From Arcobacter sp. (lineage in GTDB: Bacteria > Campylobacterota > Campylobacteria > Campylobacterales > Arcobacteraceae): a stretch of 35,266 bases of DNA. The position numbers were made by a program, and so were the translations under genes. Below the pieces are notes generated by a model. It worked only from the letters and a program-made list of their open reading frames with translations, searched no databases and had not been told where the DNA came from. Shown here one piece after another: positions 8,273 to 17,673 of this stretch; the stretch's first letter is position 1; each line of letters opens with the position of its first letter. The stretch is taken from the NCBI GenBank assembly GCA_002685075.1, contig NYWO01000056.1, positions 1-35,266 on the forward strand, in the 5' to 3' direction.

Positions 8273-9729
8273 TATATCGCCTTACAATTCCATTGAGGAT
8301 AATTTTTTCTAATAAATGCATTTAATTCAATTTCAGCTTGAGTATAAACTTTTTTATCAAGATCTAATTGAGCAGAACCTTTACTTGAACCTACAATCAT
8401 ACCAGCACCAACAGTTGAGTTAGTGTATTTATCAATGATGATAAAACTTCCTGTATATCTATTTTCATGATATGGATCTACTGCTATTTCTCTATCTAAT
8501 GAAACTGTAACTTGTGCAATATCATTTAATTCTAAGTTTTGAGCATCAATTTCTTCAAATGTATTAATATTCTTTTTAAATTGAATCTCATTAAATGCAC
8601 CATTAAGTACTGAAGTCGCTCTTTTAATCACATAATTTTGATTTAAAGTTAATGGTGTTTCATCCATCCATACTACCATTGCAGTTAAATGATTTGATAC
8701 TTTTGGAATATCAGTTGATTTAACAATCATATCTCCACGTGAGATATCAATCTCATCTTCAAGTGTAATAGTTGTTGCCATTGGAGCAAAAGCTTTAGGA
8801 ATCGTTTCTACTGTTTCATCTTTTCCAATTGGTCTTAAATCTTTAATATCATTTGATACAATTGATTTTACTTTAGATGTTTTTCCTGAAGGTAATACAG
8901 TAATCTCATCACCAACACTAACGCTTCCACTGGCAATTGTTCCAGAGAATCCTCTAAAGTTTAAGTGAGGACGAACTACGTATTGGACAGGTAATCTAAA
9001 TGAAGTATTCTCTTTTTCATGTATTGAAATAGTATCAAGTAATTCCATTAAAGGAAGACCATCATACCATGGTGCTTTTGGAGTATTAGTTAAAATATTA
9101 TCTCCATCTAAAGCAGATATAGGAATAAATTCAATATTTAAATCTTCATTATGTGGAAGATTTGGAATAATTTCTTTATAATCTTTTTTAATACTTTCAA
9201 ATACATCTTGGCTAAAATCAACTAAATCCATTTTATTAATAGCAACTACAAGGTTTTTAATTCCTAATAGTGAAGCAATATAAGAGTGTCTTTTAGTTTG
9301 AGTTAAAATACCTTGTCTTGCATCTATTAATATAATTGCAATATCAGCAGTACTAGCACCAGTTGCCATATTTCTTGTATATTGTTCATGACCTGGAGTA
9401 TCTGCAATAATAAACTTTCTTCTTTCAGTTGAGAAGAATCTATAAGCTACATCAATAGTAATACCTTGTTCTCTCTCAGATGCTAAACCATCAACTAAAA
9501 GTGCTAAATCTATTTTATCACCAGTAGTTCCAGACTTTTTAGAATCTTTTTCTATTGCTGCTAATTGATCTTCAAAAATCATTTTTGAATCATAAAGTAA
9601 TCTACCAATTAAAGTTGATTTACCATCATCCACTGAACCACATGTAATAAATCTACAAATTTCTTTATTCTCATGTTCTTTTAAATATGCTTCTATATCT
9701 TTTTCTATTAAATCTGATTGATGTGCCAT
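8272..9729 (-). CDS. cysN: sulfate adenylyltransferase subunit 1 (GTPase subunit)
   Basis: 485 residues from the ATG at 9727-9729, chosen over an in-frame ATG 57 bases upstream because AAGAAGGG precedes it and it starts one base after the cysD stop. CysN uses GTP hydrolysis to drive ATP sulfurylation by CysD (sulfate + ATP to APS). Motifs: P-loop GSVDDGKST at 31-39, DTPGHEQYTRNM and NKMD in the GTPase domain, then EF-Tu-like beta-barrel domains II and III. No APS-kinase (CysC) extension is fused, consistent with direct APS reduction by the CysH here. Confidence 0.96.
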   Translation of the reverse strand: MAHQSDLIEKDIEAYLKEHENKEICRFITCGSVDDGKSTLIGRLLYDSKMIFEDQLAAIEKDSKKSGTTGDKIDLALLVDGLASEREQGITIDVAYRFFSTERRKFIIADTPGHEQYTRNMATGASTADIAIILIDARQGILTQTKRHSYIASLLGIKNLVVAINKMDLVDFSQDVFESIKKDYKEIIPNLPHNEDLNIEFIPISALDGDNILTNTPKAPWYDGLPLMELLDTISIHEKENTSFRLPVQYVVRPHLNFRGFSGTIASGSVSVGDEITVLPSGKTSKVKSIVSNDIKDLRPIGKDETVETIPKAFAPMATTITLEDEIDISRGDMIVKSTDIPKVSNHLTAMVVWMDETPLTLNQNYVIKRATSVLNGAFNEIQFKKNINTFEEIDAQNLELNDIAQVTVSLDREIAVDPYHENRYTGSFIIIDKYTNSTVGAGMIVGSSKGSAQLDLDKKVYTQAEIELNAFIRKNYPQWNCKAI

Positions 9730-9730
9730 C

Positions 9731-10645
9731 TTAAAAATACCCTTCTTGTTTCTTTTTCTCCATTGACGCATCACTATCAGAGTCAATTAACCTACCTTGT
9801 CTTTCACTTGTAGTACATACAAGCATTTCTTGAATAATTTCAGGTAATGTTGTAGCTTCACTCTCAACTGCACCTGTTAGTGGATAACATCCAAGTGCTC
9901 TAAATCTAACCATTTCTTTTTTTGCAGTTTTTCGTAATTCTTCTGGCATTCTATCATCATCTACCATGATTTTTGTACCCATATACTCAACTACTTCTCT
10001 CTCTTTTGAGAAGTATAAATCTGGAATATCAATATTTTCTAAATAAATATATTGCCAAATATCAAGTTCTGTCCAGTTAGATATTGGGAATACTCTAATT
10101 GATTCACCTTTTGTATGTCGTCCATTATAAATATTCCAAAGTTCTGGTCTTTGGTTTTTTGGATCCCATCTATGGTTTTTATCTCTGAATGAATAAATTC
10201 TCTCTTTAGCTCGTGACTTTTCTTCATCACGTCTTGCTCCTCCAAATACTGCATCAAACTTTTGGATATTTAAAGCATTTTTTAAACCTTCTGTTTTCAT
10301 TACATCTGTATGCACTGAAGATCCATGTTCAAAAGGAGAGATATTCATTTCAATTCCTTTAGGATTTGAATATGTAATAAGTTCCATTCCTACTTCTTTT
10401 GCACGTCTATCTCTAAATTCAATCATTTCTTTAAATTTCCATTTAGTATCTACATGCATTAAAGGTAATGGTGGTGGTGCTGGATAAAAGGCTTTTTGTA
10501 AAATATGTAACATTACAGAGCTATCTTTCCCTACACTATAAAGCATACCAGGGTTTTGAAACTCTGCTACTACTTCTTTCATTATGTGCATTGATTCAGC
10601 TTCTAGCTGTTTTAAATGCGTTAATCGTTCTTGACTTATTTCCAT
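9731..10645 (-). CDS. cysD: sulfate adenylyltransferase subunit 2
   Basis: 304 residues, full length. CysD catalyses ATP sulfurylation as a heterodimer with CysN. It is a PP-loop ATP pyrophosphatase: [10 protein letters not shown] at 37-46 is the phosphate-binding loop, and [15 protein letters not shown] and [12 protein letters not shown] are typical CysD blocks. The ATG at 10643-10645 has GGAG about 10 bases upstream. It follows cysH after 81 bases that contain no gene but a weak TCAAA/TTTGA stem (about 10677-10693). Confidence 0.97.
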   Translation of the reverse strand: MEISQERLTHLKQLEAESMHIMKEVVAEFQNPGMLYSVGKDSSVMLHILQKAFYPAPPPLPLMHVDTKWKFKEMIEFRDRRAKEVGMELITYSNPKGIEMNISPFEHGSSVHTDVMKTEGLKNALNIQKFDAVFGGARRDEEKSRAKERIYSFRDKNHRWDPKNQRPELWNIYNGRHTKGESIRVFPISNWTELDIWQYIYLENIDIPDLYFSKEREVVEYMGTKIMVDDDRMPEELRKTAKKEMVRFRALGCYPLTGAVESEATTLPEIIQEMLVCTTSERQGRLIDSDSDASMEKKKQEGYF

Positions 10646-10726
10646 CTCTATTCTTCTCCATTAATTTACGAATCACTCAAATTTAAAGTTTGAATTCATC
10701 TTTTTTGAATTTTACTTAAACTAGGT

Positions 10727-11431
10727 TTATTTTTTGTGTAGTCCACATTCTTTATGTTCTGGGTTTTCCCACCACCATCGTCCTGCTCTAATATCTTCGC
10801 CAGCTTTAACTGGCCGTGTACAGGGTGCACATCCAATACTTGGGAAGCCCTTGTCGTGAAGTTTATTATATGGAACTTTATTTTCTTTTATATAATCCCA
10901 CACATCATCTTCGTTCCAGTTTATTAAAGCATTTACTTTTATTAGTTTAAAACCTTCATCGTATTCAACAAGTTTCATATCAGTTCTTGTTATACTTTGA
11001 GATGCTCTAACACCTGTAAACCAAATATCTAGACCTTTTAAAGCTCTTTTTAGAGGTTCAATTTTTCTAATCCCACAACATGTTTTTCTTTTTTCAATAC
11101 TTTCATATTGACCATTTACACCTTGTGTTTTATAAAGTTCTTGAACATCATTCTCATTTGGAAAATATACATCCATTTTGATGTTATATTTTAGGTTCGT
11201 TGCATCCATTACATCATAAGTTTCTGGATGAAGTCTTCCTGTATCTAAAGTGAAAATTTTAGCGTCTTTATTTATTTTTAAAATGACATCTGTCAAGACT
11301 TGGTCTTCTGCTGCTAAACTTGAACTTAATGCTGAAGAATATTTATAATGTTTTAAAAAATATTCTATTACTTCATTTGTAGATTTATTTTTTAATTCTT
11401 CGTTTAACTTTTCTGCTATTTCTTTACTCAT
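10727..11431 (-). CDS. cysH: assimilatory adenylylsulfate (APS) reductase
   Basis: 234 residues. PP-loop segment SSSLAAEDQVLTDVI at 37-50 and TLDTGRLHPET at 61-71 mark the CysH family. The iron-sulfur cysteines of the APS-type enzyme are present: C118-C119 and C201-x-x-C204, plus the C-terminal ECGLH with the catalytic C229. This set points to APS rather than PAPS as substrate (APS + reduced thioredoxin to sulfite + AMP), and no cysC is seen in the window. It lies 8 bases after the DUF2061 gene. Confidence 0.95.
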   Translation of the reverse strand: MSKEIAEKLNEELKNKSTNEVIEYFLKHYKYSSALSSSLAAEDQVLTDVILKINKDAKIFTLDTGRLHPETYDVMDATNLKYNIKMDVYFPNENDVQELYKTQGVNGQYESIEKRKTCCGIRKIEPLKRALKGLDIWFTGVRASQSITRTDMKLVEYDEGFKLIKVNALINWNEDDVWDYIKENKVPYNKLHDKGFPSIGCAPCTRPVKAGEDIRAGRWWWENPEHKECGLHKK

Positions 11432-11439
11432 AATTCACC

Positions 11440-11670
11440 TTATATTTGATAATCATTTGCTGTTGGTTTTACTCTACCTAAATCAATTTTGTTCCATGCT
11501 CTCTCGTGAAAATAGTATAAAGCCATTTTTGTGAAAAGTTCTATTGAACCAATTGATGCTGCCATTGCTAAATTACCAGTAATAAAATATGAGATGATTA
11601 TTGTATCTAGAGTTCCAATTGTTCGCCATGATATGGTCTTAACAACTGATCTATAAGCTTTTTCCTGCAT
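11440..11670 (-). CDS. DUF2061 small membrane protein
   Basis: 76 residues. SVVKTISWRTIGTLDTIIISYFITG near residues 8-32 and the ending HERAWNKIDLGR match the DUF2061 family of small inner-membrane proteins with two predicted spans (about 16-34 and 36-54). Members are often encoded beside sulfate-assimilation genes, as here between cysK and cysH, but the function is not established. It is 8 bases upstream of cysH and 46 bases downstream of cysK. Confidence 0.9.
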   Translation of the reverse strand: MQEKAYRSVVKTISWRTIGTLDTIIISYFITGNLAMAASIGSIELFTKMALYYFHERAWNKIDLGRVKPTANDYQI

Positions 11671-11716
11671 TCTAATTTCCTCTCATATTTATTTGTTATA
11701 CGAGAGCGAAGAGTTT

Positions 11717-12649
11717 TTACTCTTCGTCATAATCATATAACCCTGAACTTAAATATCTTTCACCAGTATCACATAAAATAGTTACAATTGTTTTACCTTT
11801 ATTTTCAGGTCTTAATGCAACTTGTTTTGCAATATGTGCATTTGCACCAGCAGAAATACCAATTAATAAACCTTCTTTTTTAGCTAAAGCTCTAGAACTA
11901 GCTATTGCATCTTCATTTGATACTTGGATAACTTCATCATAAACTTCAGTATTTAATACATCAGGAACAAATCCTGCACCAATACCTTGAATTTTATGAG
12001 GACCTGGTTTACCACCACTTAATACAGGTGATGCTTCAGGTTCAACTGCAATAATTTGAACATTTGGATTATTTGCTTTTAATACTTCACCAACACCTGT
12101 AATTGTTCCACCTGTTCCAATTGCAGCAATGAAAATATCAATTTTCCCATCTGTATCAGCTATAACTTCTTTAGCAGTTGTAAGTCTGTGAATTTCAGGA
12201 TTAGCTGCATTTCCAAATTGTTGAGGAATAAATGAATTTTCTGTTTTTTCACTTAATTCAACAGCTTTATCAATAGCACCTTTCATTCCTTTTTCAGGCT
12301 CAGTAAGTACTAAATCAGCACCTAAAGCTTTTAATAATCTTCTTCTTTCAATACTCATAGATGAAGGCATAGTAAGAATTAATTTAATTCCTAAAGCAGC
12401 ACAAACACCAGCTAGTGCAATACCTGTATTTCCAGATGTTGGCTCGATTACTGTTGTATCTTTATTAATTAAACCTTGCTCTAAAGCAGAGTTAATCATA
12501 TTTGTTCCAATTCTATCTTTTACAGAATGTGATGGATTCATAAATTCACACTTTCCTAAAACAGTTGCTCCACTTTGCTCACTTGCACCTTGTAATTTTA
12601 CTAGAGGTGTATTACCTATTAATTCTGTTATGTTATTTGCATATTTCAT
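11717..12649 (-). CDS. cysK: cysteine synthase A (O-acetylserine sulfhydrylase)
   Basis: 310 residues, full length for CysK, which replaces the acetyl group of O-acetylserine with sulfide to make cysteine. The PLP lysine is K44 in [11 protein letters not shown], the phosphate/substrate loop TSGNTG is at 71-76, and [11 protein letters not shown] near 177 binds the PLP phosphate. AAAGGA precedes the ATG by 6 bases; the gene is 11 bases after the Rrf2 regulator. A short stem (CGAAGAGT with ACTCTTCG, 11707-11726) overlaps the stop codon but has no T-run, so read-through into DUF2061-cysH is likely. Confidence 0.96.
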   Translation of the reverse strand: MKYANNITELIGNTPLVKLQGASEQSGATVLGKCEFMNPSHSVKDRIGTNMINSALEQGLINKDTTVIEPTSGNTGIALAGVCAALGIKLILTMPSSMSIERRRLLKALGADLVLTEPEKGMKGAIDKAVELSEKTENSFIPQQFGNAANPEIHRLTTAKEVIADTDGKIDIFIAAIGTGGTITGVGEVLKANNPNVQIIAVEPEASPVLSGGKPGPHKIQGIGAGFVPDVLNTEVYDEVIQVSNEDAIASSRALAKKEGLLIGISAGANAHIAKQVALRPENKGKTIVTILCDTGERYLSSGLYDYDEE

Positions 12650-12660
12650 TTTATTTTCCT

Positions 12661-13074
12661 TTATATACTGTAATGTAAAAATTCGTTATATTTATCTTGA
12701 TAATCATCTAGCTTTGCTAAGTTCATATCAAATAATTTTTTCATATTTTGTTTTGATTCATCAAAAAAGATATTTAATATAGGGTTTGATGTTTTTGCAT
12801 CAACTACATTTATATCACCTTCAAGCGCAACTAAAATATCTAATACTTTTATATCTTCTGGCGCATGGGCTAAGATATAACCACCTTTTGCTCCTCTAAT
12901 ACTTTTTACAAGTTCAGCTCGTCTTAACTTACTTAATAGTTGTTCTAAGTAATTTTGAGGAATATTAGCATTTGATGATATCTCCTTAATTTGCATTGGA
13001 GTTTTTTTATCATGTTTGCTAAGTTCGTACATGGCGGTTAAACCATATACACCTTTTGTTGAAATTAATGGCAT
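12661..13074 (-). CDS. Rrf2-family transcriptional regulator, CymR-like
   Basis: 137 residues. A winged helix-turn-helix spans about 1-80: [40 protein letters not shown] is diagnostic of Rrf2 proteins. It has no cysteines, so unlike IscR it cannot carry an iron-sulfur cluster by the usual three Cys. That resembles CymR of Firmicutes, which represses cysteine-uptake and synthesis genes and works in complex with CysK. The gene lies directly between metY and cysK, so a cysteine-responsive repressor of this operon that partners with CysK is the best inference; the target sites are not known. Confidence 0.88.
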   Translation of the reverse strand: MPLISTKGVYGLTAMYELSKHDKKTPMQIKEISSNANIPQNYLEQLLSKLRRAELVKSIRGAKGGYILAHAPEDIKVLDILVALEGDINVVDAKTSNPILNIFFDESKQNMKKLFDMNLAKLDDYQDKYNEFLHYSI

Positions 13075-13086
13075 TCTCTCAAATCC

Positions 13087-14355
13087 CTAATTTAAAGCTG
13101 ACTCTAAATCAGCTTTTAAATCTTCAGTGTTTTCTAAACCAATTGAAAGTCTAATCGTAACTGGTTTAACACCAACTTTTGTTAACTCTTCTTCTGTTAA
13201 TTGAGAGTGAGTTGTAGATGCAGGATGAACAATAAGTGATTTACTGTCTCCAATATTTACAACAACACTAAATAGTTTTGCACTATCAATTACTCTTTTT
13301 GCTTCTTCATAAGATTCAACATCAAAAGAAATTAATCCAGATGCTTTTCCACCTTTAAAATATTTTTGAGCTTTGTCATAAAATGTATCAGTTTTTAAAC
13401 CTGGATAATTAACCGCTTTTACTTTTGGATGTGCTTCTAAAAACTCTGCAATTTCTAAAGCATTATCAGAATGTTTATCAACTCTTAAAGCTAATGTTTC
13501 TAATGTTTGAATTAGTAACCATGAGTTTAATGGAGTTTGAACAGCACCAATATCTCTTGCTAATGATAATCTAGCTCTTAAACAAAAGTTTGGAAGAGGA
13601 ACATCTGTATAAACTAAGCCATGATAAGAAGCATCAGGAGTTGTAAACTCTGAATATCTGTTTTCATTTGCTTTAAAAAATTCGCTCAAGCCATCTCTTT
13701 CAACAATAATTCCACCAATAACTGTACCTTGACCATTTGTATATTTTGAAGTTGAATGAACTACAACATCAACACCCCATTTAATTGGGTTAAATAAAGC
13801 TGCAGTTGCAACTGTATTATCACAAATTGTTAAAACACCATGTTTTTGTCCTACTTCAACAATCTTTTCTACATCTGCTACTGCAATTTGTGGGTTTGAT
13901 AATGATTCAAAGAAAATTGCTTTTGTTTTATCATCAATTTGTTCTTCTAAATTTGAAGCATCTTCACATTTAAAGACTTTTGCTTCAATACCAAATCTTT
14001 TAATAGTATGAGTTAACAATGTAACCGCACCACCGTATAATTTGTCAGAGATTAAAATATTATCACCAGCACTTGCAACATTTGCAATTGCATAAAAGAT
14101 TGCAGTTTGTCCACTTGAAACACATAAAGCAGCAGCTCCACCTTCAAGTGCAGCAAATCTTTGCTCTAATACATCTGTTGTAGGATTATTTAATCTTGTG
14201 TAAATTGGTCCTAATTCTTTTAAAGCGAATAAGTTCGCAGCATGTTCAGCATCTCTAAAGGCATATGCAGTAGTTTGAGCAATTGGCACAGACATTGAAC
14301 CATAACCTTCTTTTTTATTATAGCCTCCGTGAACTGCAATTGTTTCGTTTTGCAT
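13087..14355 (-). CDS. metY: O-acetylhomoserine/O-acetylserine sulfhydrylase
   Basis: 422 residues, the size of MetY. It condenses O-acetylhomoserine with sulfide to homocysteine, using PLP bound at K204 in VVHSTSKYTNGQG; CVSSGQTAIFYAI near 78-90 and CDNTVATAALFNP near 178 are Cys/Met-metabolism enzyme signatures, and YTRLNNPT near 52 binds the partner cofactor. The ATG at 14353-14355 has AAGGA about 8 bases upstream. It is the first gene of the sulfur operon, 12 bases before the Rrf2 regulator, downstream of a consensus promoter. Confidence 0.93.
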   Translation of the reverse strand: MQNETIAVHGGYNKKEGYGSMSVPIAQTTAYAFRDAEHAANLFALKELGPIYTRLNNPTTDVLEQRFAALEGGAAALCVSSGQTAIFYAIANVASAGDNILISDKLYGGAVTLLTHTIKRFGIEAKVFKCEDASNLEEQIDDKTKAIFFESLSNPQIAVADVEKIVEVGQKHGVLTICDNTVATAALFNPIKWGVDVVVHSTSKYTNGQGTVIGGIIVERDGLSEFFKANENRYSEFTTPDASYHGLVYTDVPLPNFCLRARLSLARDIGAVQTPLNSWLLIQTLETLALRVDKHSDNALEIAEFLEAHPKVKAVNYPGLKTDTFYDKAQKYFKGGKASGLISFDVESYEEAKRVIDSAKLFSVVVNIGDSKSLIVHPASTTHSQLTEEELTKVGVKPVTIRLSIGLENTEDLKADLESALN

Positions 14356-14390
14356 TTTGTAAATCCTTTTTTGTTTTTATTTATGGTGAA

Positions 14391-14419
14391 ATTATAGAAT
14401 TTTTTTATTTTAATGTCAA
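14391..14419 (-). promoter_or_regulatory. consensus sigma-70 promoter of the sulfur operon
   Basis: On the minus strand TTGACA (14414-14419) is followed by a 17-base spacer and TATAAT (14391-14396): both hexamers and the spacing are perfect. The start of metY is 35 bases further. Such a strong promoter in a biosynthetic operon would be expected to be held by a repressor, plausibly the Rrf2 protein encoded by the second gene. Confidence 0.88.
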
Positions 14420-14709
14420 GTGATTTAATCATATTTAATTAAATAAAGCCTATTAAAATACTTGTATTTATTAATTTATATTAATAAAAGAGAAAAAAAA
14501 TTATTTTATAAAACACTATAAAGTCTTATTTTAAGGCATCTGTAGATACTTTAAAAATTTTATAAATTAATTATGATTAAAAAACAAAGAATTTTAGAAT
14601 TTGTCATAATTATTTCAAAATATTAATAGTTGATTAAATTACTATGGATTTATAATTAAAAATTTTGTATAAAAAAGCTATACTTTAAGAGAATAAAAGG
14701 TTAGAAATT
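14420..14709. other. AT-rich divergent intergenic region
   Basis: No gene is seen. Upstream of the metY promoter are two AT palindromes: TATTTAATTAAATA (14432-14445) and TTTATTAA/TTAATAAA arms with a 6-base gap (14467-14488); either might be an operator. A TATACT -10 candidate (14679-14684) serves the cupin gene. The base composition makes chance symmetry likely. Confidence 0.35.
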
Positions 14710-15021
14710 ATGAAAAAAAATGTATTTGAAAATATTATAATAGATAAAAGCAAAGAACAGTTTTTCCAATTATTTAAAAATGATAATATAAAAATAGAAA
14801 AGATTGTTTCAAATGGACAAAGTTCACCAATTAATTTTTGGTATGAGCAAAAAGAAAATGAATTTGTTTTAATACTAAAAGGCAATGCAATTTTAGAATA
14901 TGAAAATAATGAGCTAGTTTTAAATGAGGGAGATTATATAAATATTCCTGCTTTTACAAAACATAGGGTAAAATACACAAATAAAAATGAGCCAACTATT
15001 TGGCTTGCGATATTCTACTAA
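14710..15021 (+). CDS. small single-domain cupin protein
   Basis: 103 residues forming one cupin barrel: INFWYEQKENEFVLILKGNAILEYENNELVLNEGDYINIPAFTKHRV covers both cupin motifs, with a partial metal-ligand set (E near 50 and H78 seen; the usual HxH of motif 1 is replaced). Cupins of this type bind small molecules or act as isomerases; the substrate is not evident. AAAAGG lies about 10 bases before the ATG. The nhaD gene begins 15 bases after the stop, suggesting co-transcription. Confidence 0.8.
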   Translation: MKKNVFENIIIDKSKEQFFQLFKNDNIKIEKIVSNGQSSPINFWYEQKENEFVLILKGNAILEYENNELVLNEGDYINIPAFTKHRVKYTNKNEPTIWLAIFY

Positions 15022-15036
15022 AGTAGGGGTTATCAA

Positions 15037-16401
15037 GTGCGAAGTTTTTTAATTTTGATTTTAATGACAAGTTTTTTATCTGCAAATGAAGTAGGTGCAA
15101 TTGATTTAACAATGACATGGGTAGGGTTTCTAGTTCTTTTTGTATTTGTAGTTGCTTATTATTTTATTGCTAATGAAGAAAAATATAAAATAGATAAATC
15201 AGTACCTGCACTTTTTGTAGGAATAGTCTCTTTTTTATTAATAGCGGTTTATTATTATATAAATGATTTAAATATTCATGCTGTTCATGATGAAGCAGAA
15301 AGTGTTATTTTAGAAATTGCCGAGATAATTTTCTTTCTTTTTGTGGCAATGACATATATTGAATCACTTATACATATGGGAGTTTTTGATACTTTAAAAT
15401 ATAAGCTTATTTCAAAAGGCTATTCTTATCGAAAGCTATTTTGGCTAACAGGATTTTTGGCATTTTTTATCTCACCTCTTGCTGATAACTTAACAACTGC
15501 ACTTATTCTTTCAACTGTTTTAATTACAATTGAAAAAACAAAAAAAGAGTTTTTAGTCCCAGGTGCTATAAATATAGTAGTTGCTGCAAATGCAGGTGGA
15601 GCTTGGTCTCCTTTTGGTGATATCACAACACTTATGGCTTGGACATCTGGAAAAGGGCATTTTGTTGATTTCTTATATTTATTTCCTTCTTCAATTTTAG
15701 GATATTTAGTAACAGCTTTTTTACTTTCTAGAGTTGTTCCAAATACAAAACCAGATTTTGATCCTATAAATGAGGAAAAACCCCAAATGAGAGAAGGTGC
15801 TGTTAGTGTAATTTATTTAGGTGTTTTCACTATTCTTTGTGCAGTTTTATCTCATCAGGTTTTAGATTTTCCTGCTATGTGGGGAATGGTGTTTGGTCTA
15901 GTTCTTTTAAAACTTCATGCTTTTAGACTTGCAAAAAAATTTGGTAAGGACTATTTTGATGTTTTTGAATCTATGTCCAAAATTGAAAATAATACTTTAA
16001 TGTTCTTCTTTGGTATTTTAGCCGCTGTTGGGGCTTTATATTTTATAGGGTGGCTTGATTTAGCTGCTGTAATTTATAAACCTGAATATTTAGGTCCTAT
16101 TTTATCAAATATAAGTATTGGTTTCCTTTCTGCAGTTATTGATAATGTTCCTGTTATGTCTGCAGTTTTAAAAGCAAATCCTGATATGGATTTATCAAAT
16201 TGGATGCTAGTTACGTTGACAGCTGGTATTGGTGGTTCTTTAATATCTTTTGGTAGTGCAGCTGGTGTTGGAGTTATGGGAAAACTTCCAGGTATTTACA
16301 CTTTTAGTTCTCATTTTAAATATGCTTGGACAATTTTACTTGGATATTTTGTATCAATAGCAATTTGGTATTTACAGTTTCAAGTTTTAGGATTAAATTG
16401 A
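15037..16401 (+). CDS. nhaD: NhaD-type sodium/proton antiporter
   Basis: 454 residues from a GTG start, chosen because AGGGG lies 7 bases before it and because it gives an intact hydrophobic leader (MRSFLILILMTSFLSAN). About 12-13 membrane spans. NhaD signatures are present: FFISPLADNLTTALILSTV near 143, NAGGAWSPFGDITTLM near 185, and SAVIDNVPVMSAV near 365, where buried Asp residues carry Na+ and protons. NhaD belongs to the ion transporter superfamily and extrudes Na+ or Li+ in exchange for protons, typical of marine or salt-exposed bacteria. Confidence 0.93.
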   Translation: MRSFLILILMTSFLSANEVGAIDLTMTWVGFLVLFVFVVAYYFIANEEKYKIDKSVPALFVGIVSFLLIAVYYYINDLNIHAVHDEAESVILEIAEIIFFLFVAMTYIESLIHMGVFDTLKYKLISKGYSYRKLFWLTGFLAFFISPLADNLTTALILSTVLITIEKTKKEFLVPGAINIVVAANAGGAWSPFGDITTLMAWTSGKGHFVDFLYLFPSSILGYLVTAFLLSRVVPNTKPDFDPINEEKPQMREGAVSVIYLGVFTILCAVLSHQVLDFPAMWGMVFGLVLLKLHAFRLAKKFGKDYFDVFESMSKIENNTLMFFFGILAAVGALYFIGWLDLAAVIYKPEYLGPILSNISIGFLSAVIDNVPVMSAVLKANPDMDLSNWMLVTLTAGIGGSLISFGSAAGVGVMGKLPGIYTFSSHFKYAWTILLGYFVSIAIWYLQFQVLGLN

Positions 16402-16402
16402 G

Positions 16403-16408
16403 TATAAT
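16403..16408 (+). promoter_or_regulatory. -10 element before the HI0933-type flavoprotein
   Basis: A perfect TATAAT begins one base after the nhaD stop codon, 35 bases before the TTG start of the next gene. The -35 region is weak. It may give the flavoprotein its own transcript. Confidence 0.45.
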
Positions 16409-16443
16409 CTTAAAAAATACAGAATCCTAAAACAAGGTTGGTT

Positions 16444-17673
16444 TTGAAAATAGCAATAATAGGAGCAGGGGCTGCTGGAATAATAGCAGCAATAACTGCT
16501 AAAAGATTAAACAAAGATATTCAAGTTGATTTATTTGATGCAAATAAAGGTATTGGTAAAAAGATACTAGCAAGTGGAAATGGAAGATGCAATATCTCAA
16601 ATAGTGATGTAACACCTAAAAACTATTTAGGAGAAAACCCTGATTTTACATCTTATGCTTTAAAAGAATTTGATTTTAAAGCTTTTGAAAAGTTTTGTAA
16701 ATCAATTGGCTTATTATTAGATATTAAAGAAACAAACAAAGTATATCCATTATCAAATGAAGCTAAATCAGTTACAAGACTACTTGAACTAACACTTGAT
16801 TCTTTAGACGTTAAAGTGTATCTAGACTCATTAATAAAAGATATAGATAAAGAGAATGAAAAGTTTTCAATCAAAACTGAACAAAGAGAGTTTGTAGGGT
16901 ATGATAAAGTTCTTATATCAAATGGTCTAGGAGCAGCACCACAACTAAATGCAAATGAAAGTGGGCTAGACTTCGCCTCAAAGTTTGAACATAGTTTCAA
17001 TCCCACTTATCCATCACTTGTTGGACTTCATACGGATGTAAACTATCACTCTCGTATGCAAGGAGTTAAAAAAGAGTGTAATGTATCACTATATATAAAT
17101 GGACAGTTAGAACAAGAGATATTTGGAGATGTATTATTTACAAAATATGGTGTTTCAGGTTTTGCTATTTTAGATATCTCACAAGTAGCTGCATATAATC
17201 TTAGCATCTACCAAGATGTAAAAATAGCAGTTAATTTCTTCCCAAAACTTCATAGAAATGATTTGGCAGATCAAATACAAAGTTTGTTTAAAACAGCACC
17301 AAAGCAAAAAGCACTAGATATTTTAACTGGAATGATATCAAATAAAATAGCTCCAGTTTTACTAGAAATCTGTAAAATACCAGAAGATACAAAAGCTGAA
17401 AATGTAAACGCAAAACAAATCAAAGCTATTTCATATCAATTAAACCAATGGAAACTAAAAATCACAGATACTCAAGGCTTTGGCCATGCGGAAGCTAGTG
17501 GTGGTGGAGTAAGAACAGATGAGGTAGACAATAGAACTTATGAAAGCAAGAAATGTAAGAACTTATATTTTGCAGGTGAGGTTTTAGATATTGTTGGAAA
17601 TAGGGGTGGATTTAATCTGCAGTTTGCTTGGGCAAGTGGTTACTTAGCTGGAAAAGCATTGGTTAGAAAATAA
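16444..17673 (+). CDS. HI0933-family FAD-dependent oxidoreductase (YhiN/BaiN-like)
   Basis: 409 or so residues from the TTG at 16444, preferred to the in-frame TTG at 16438 because ACAAGG ends at 16437, giving a normal 6-base spacing. The product begins MKIAIIGAGAAGIIAA (dinucleotide-binding GxGxxG) and has KKILASGNGRCNISN near 40 and GEVLDIVGNRGGFNLQFAWASG near 378, the family hallmarks of HI0933-like flavoproteins. The physiological substrate is uncertain; relatives include bile-acid-reducing BaiN in gut bacteria. The stop codon overlaps the palindromic element that follows. Confidence 0.9.
   Translation: MKIAIIGAGAAGIIAAITAKRLNKDIQVDLFDANKGIGKKILASGNGRCNISNSDVTPKNYLGENPDFTSYALKEFDFKAFEKFCKSIGLLLDIKETNKVYPLSNEAKSVTRLLELTLDSLDVKVYLDSLIKDIDKENEKFSIKTEQREFVGYDKVLISNGLGAAPQLNANESGLDFASKFEHSFNPTYPSLVGLHTDVNYHSRMQGVKKECNVSLYINGQLEQEIFGDVLFTKYGVSGFAILDISQVAAYNLSIYQDVKIAVNFFPKLHRNDLADQIQSLFKTAPKQKALDILTGMISNKIAPVLLEICKIPEDTKAENVNAKQIKAISYQLNQWKLKITDTQGFGHAEASGGGVRTDEVDNRTYESKKCKNLYFAGEVLDIVGNRGGFNLQFAWASGYLAGKALVRK

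Noticed and set aside
9730-9786. Upstream extension of CysN by 19 residues ([19 protein letters not shown])
   Set aside because: It overlaps the cysD coding end and lacks a binding site; the ATG at 9729 has AAGAAGGG and matches the normal CysN start.
11707-11726. Possible intrinsic terminator after cysK
   Set aside because: The stem is perfect but includes the stop codon and has no T-run in the minus strand, so it is unlikely to end the operon.
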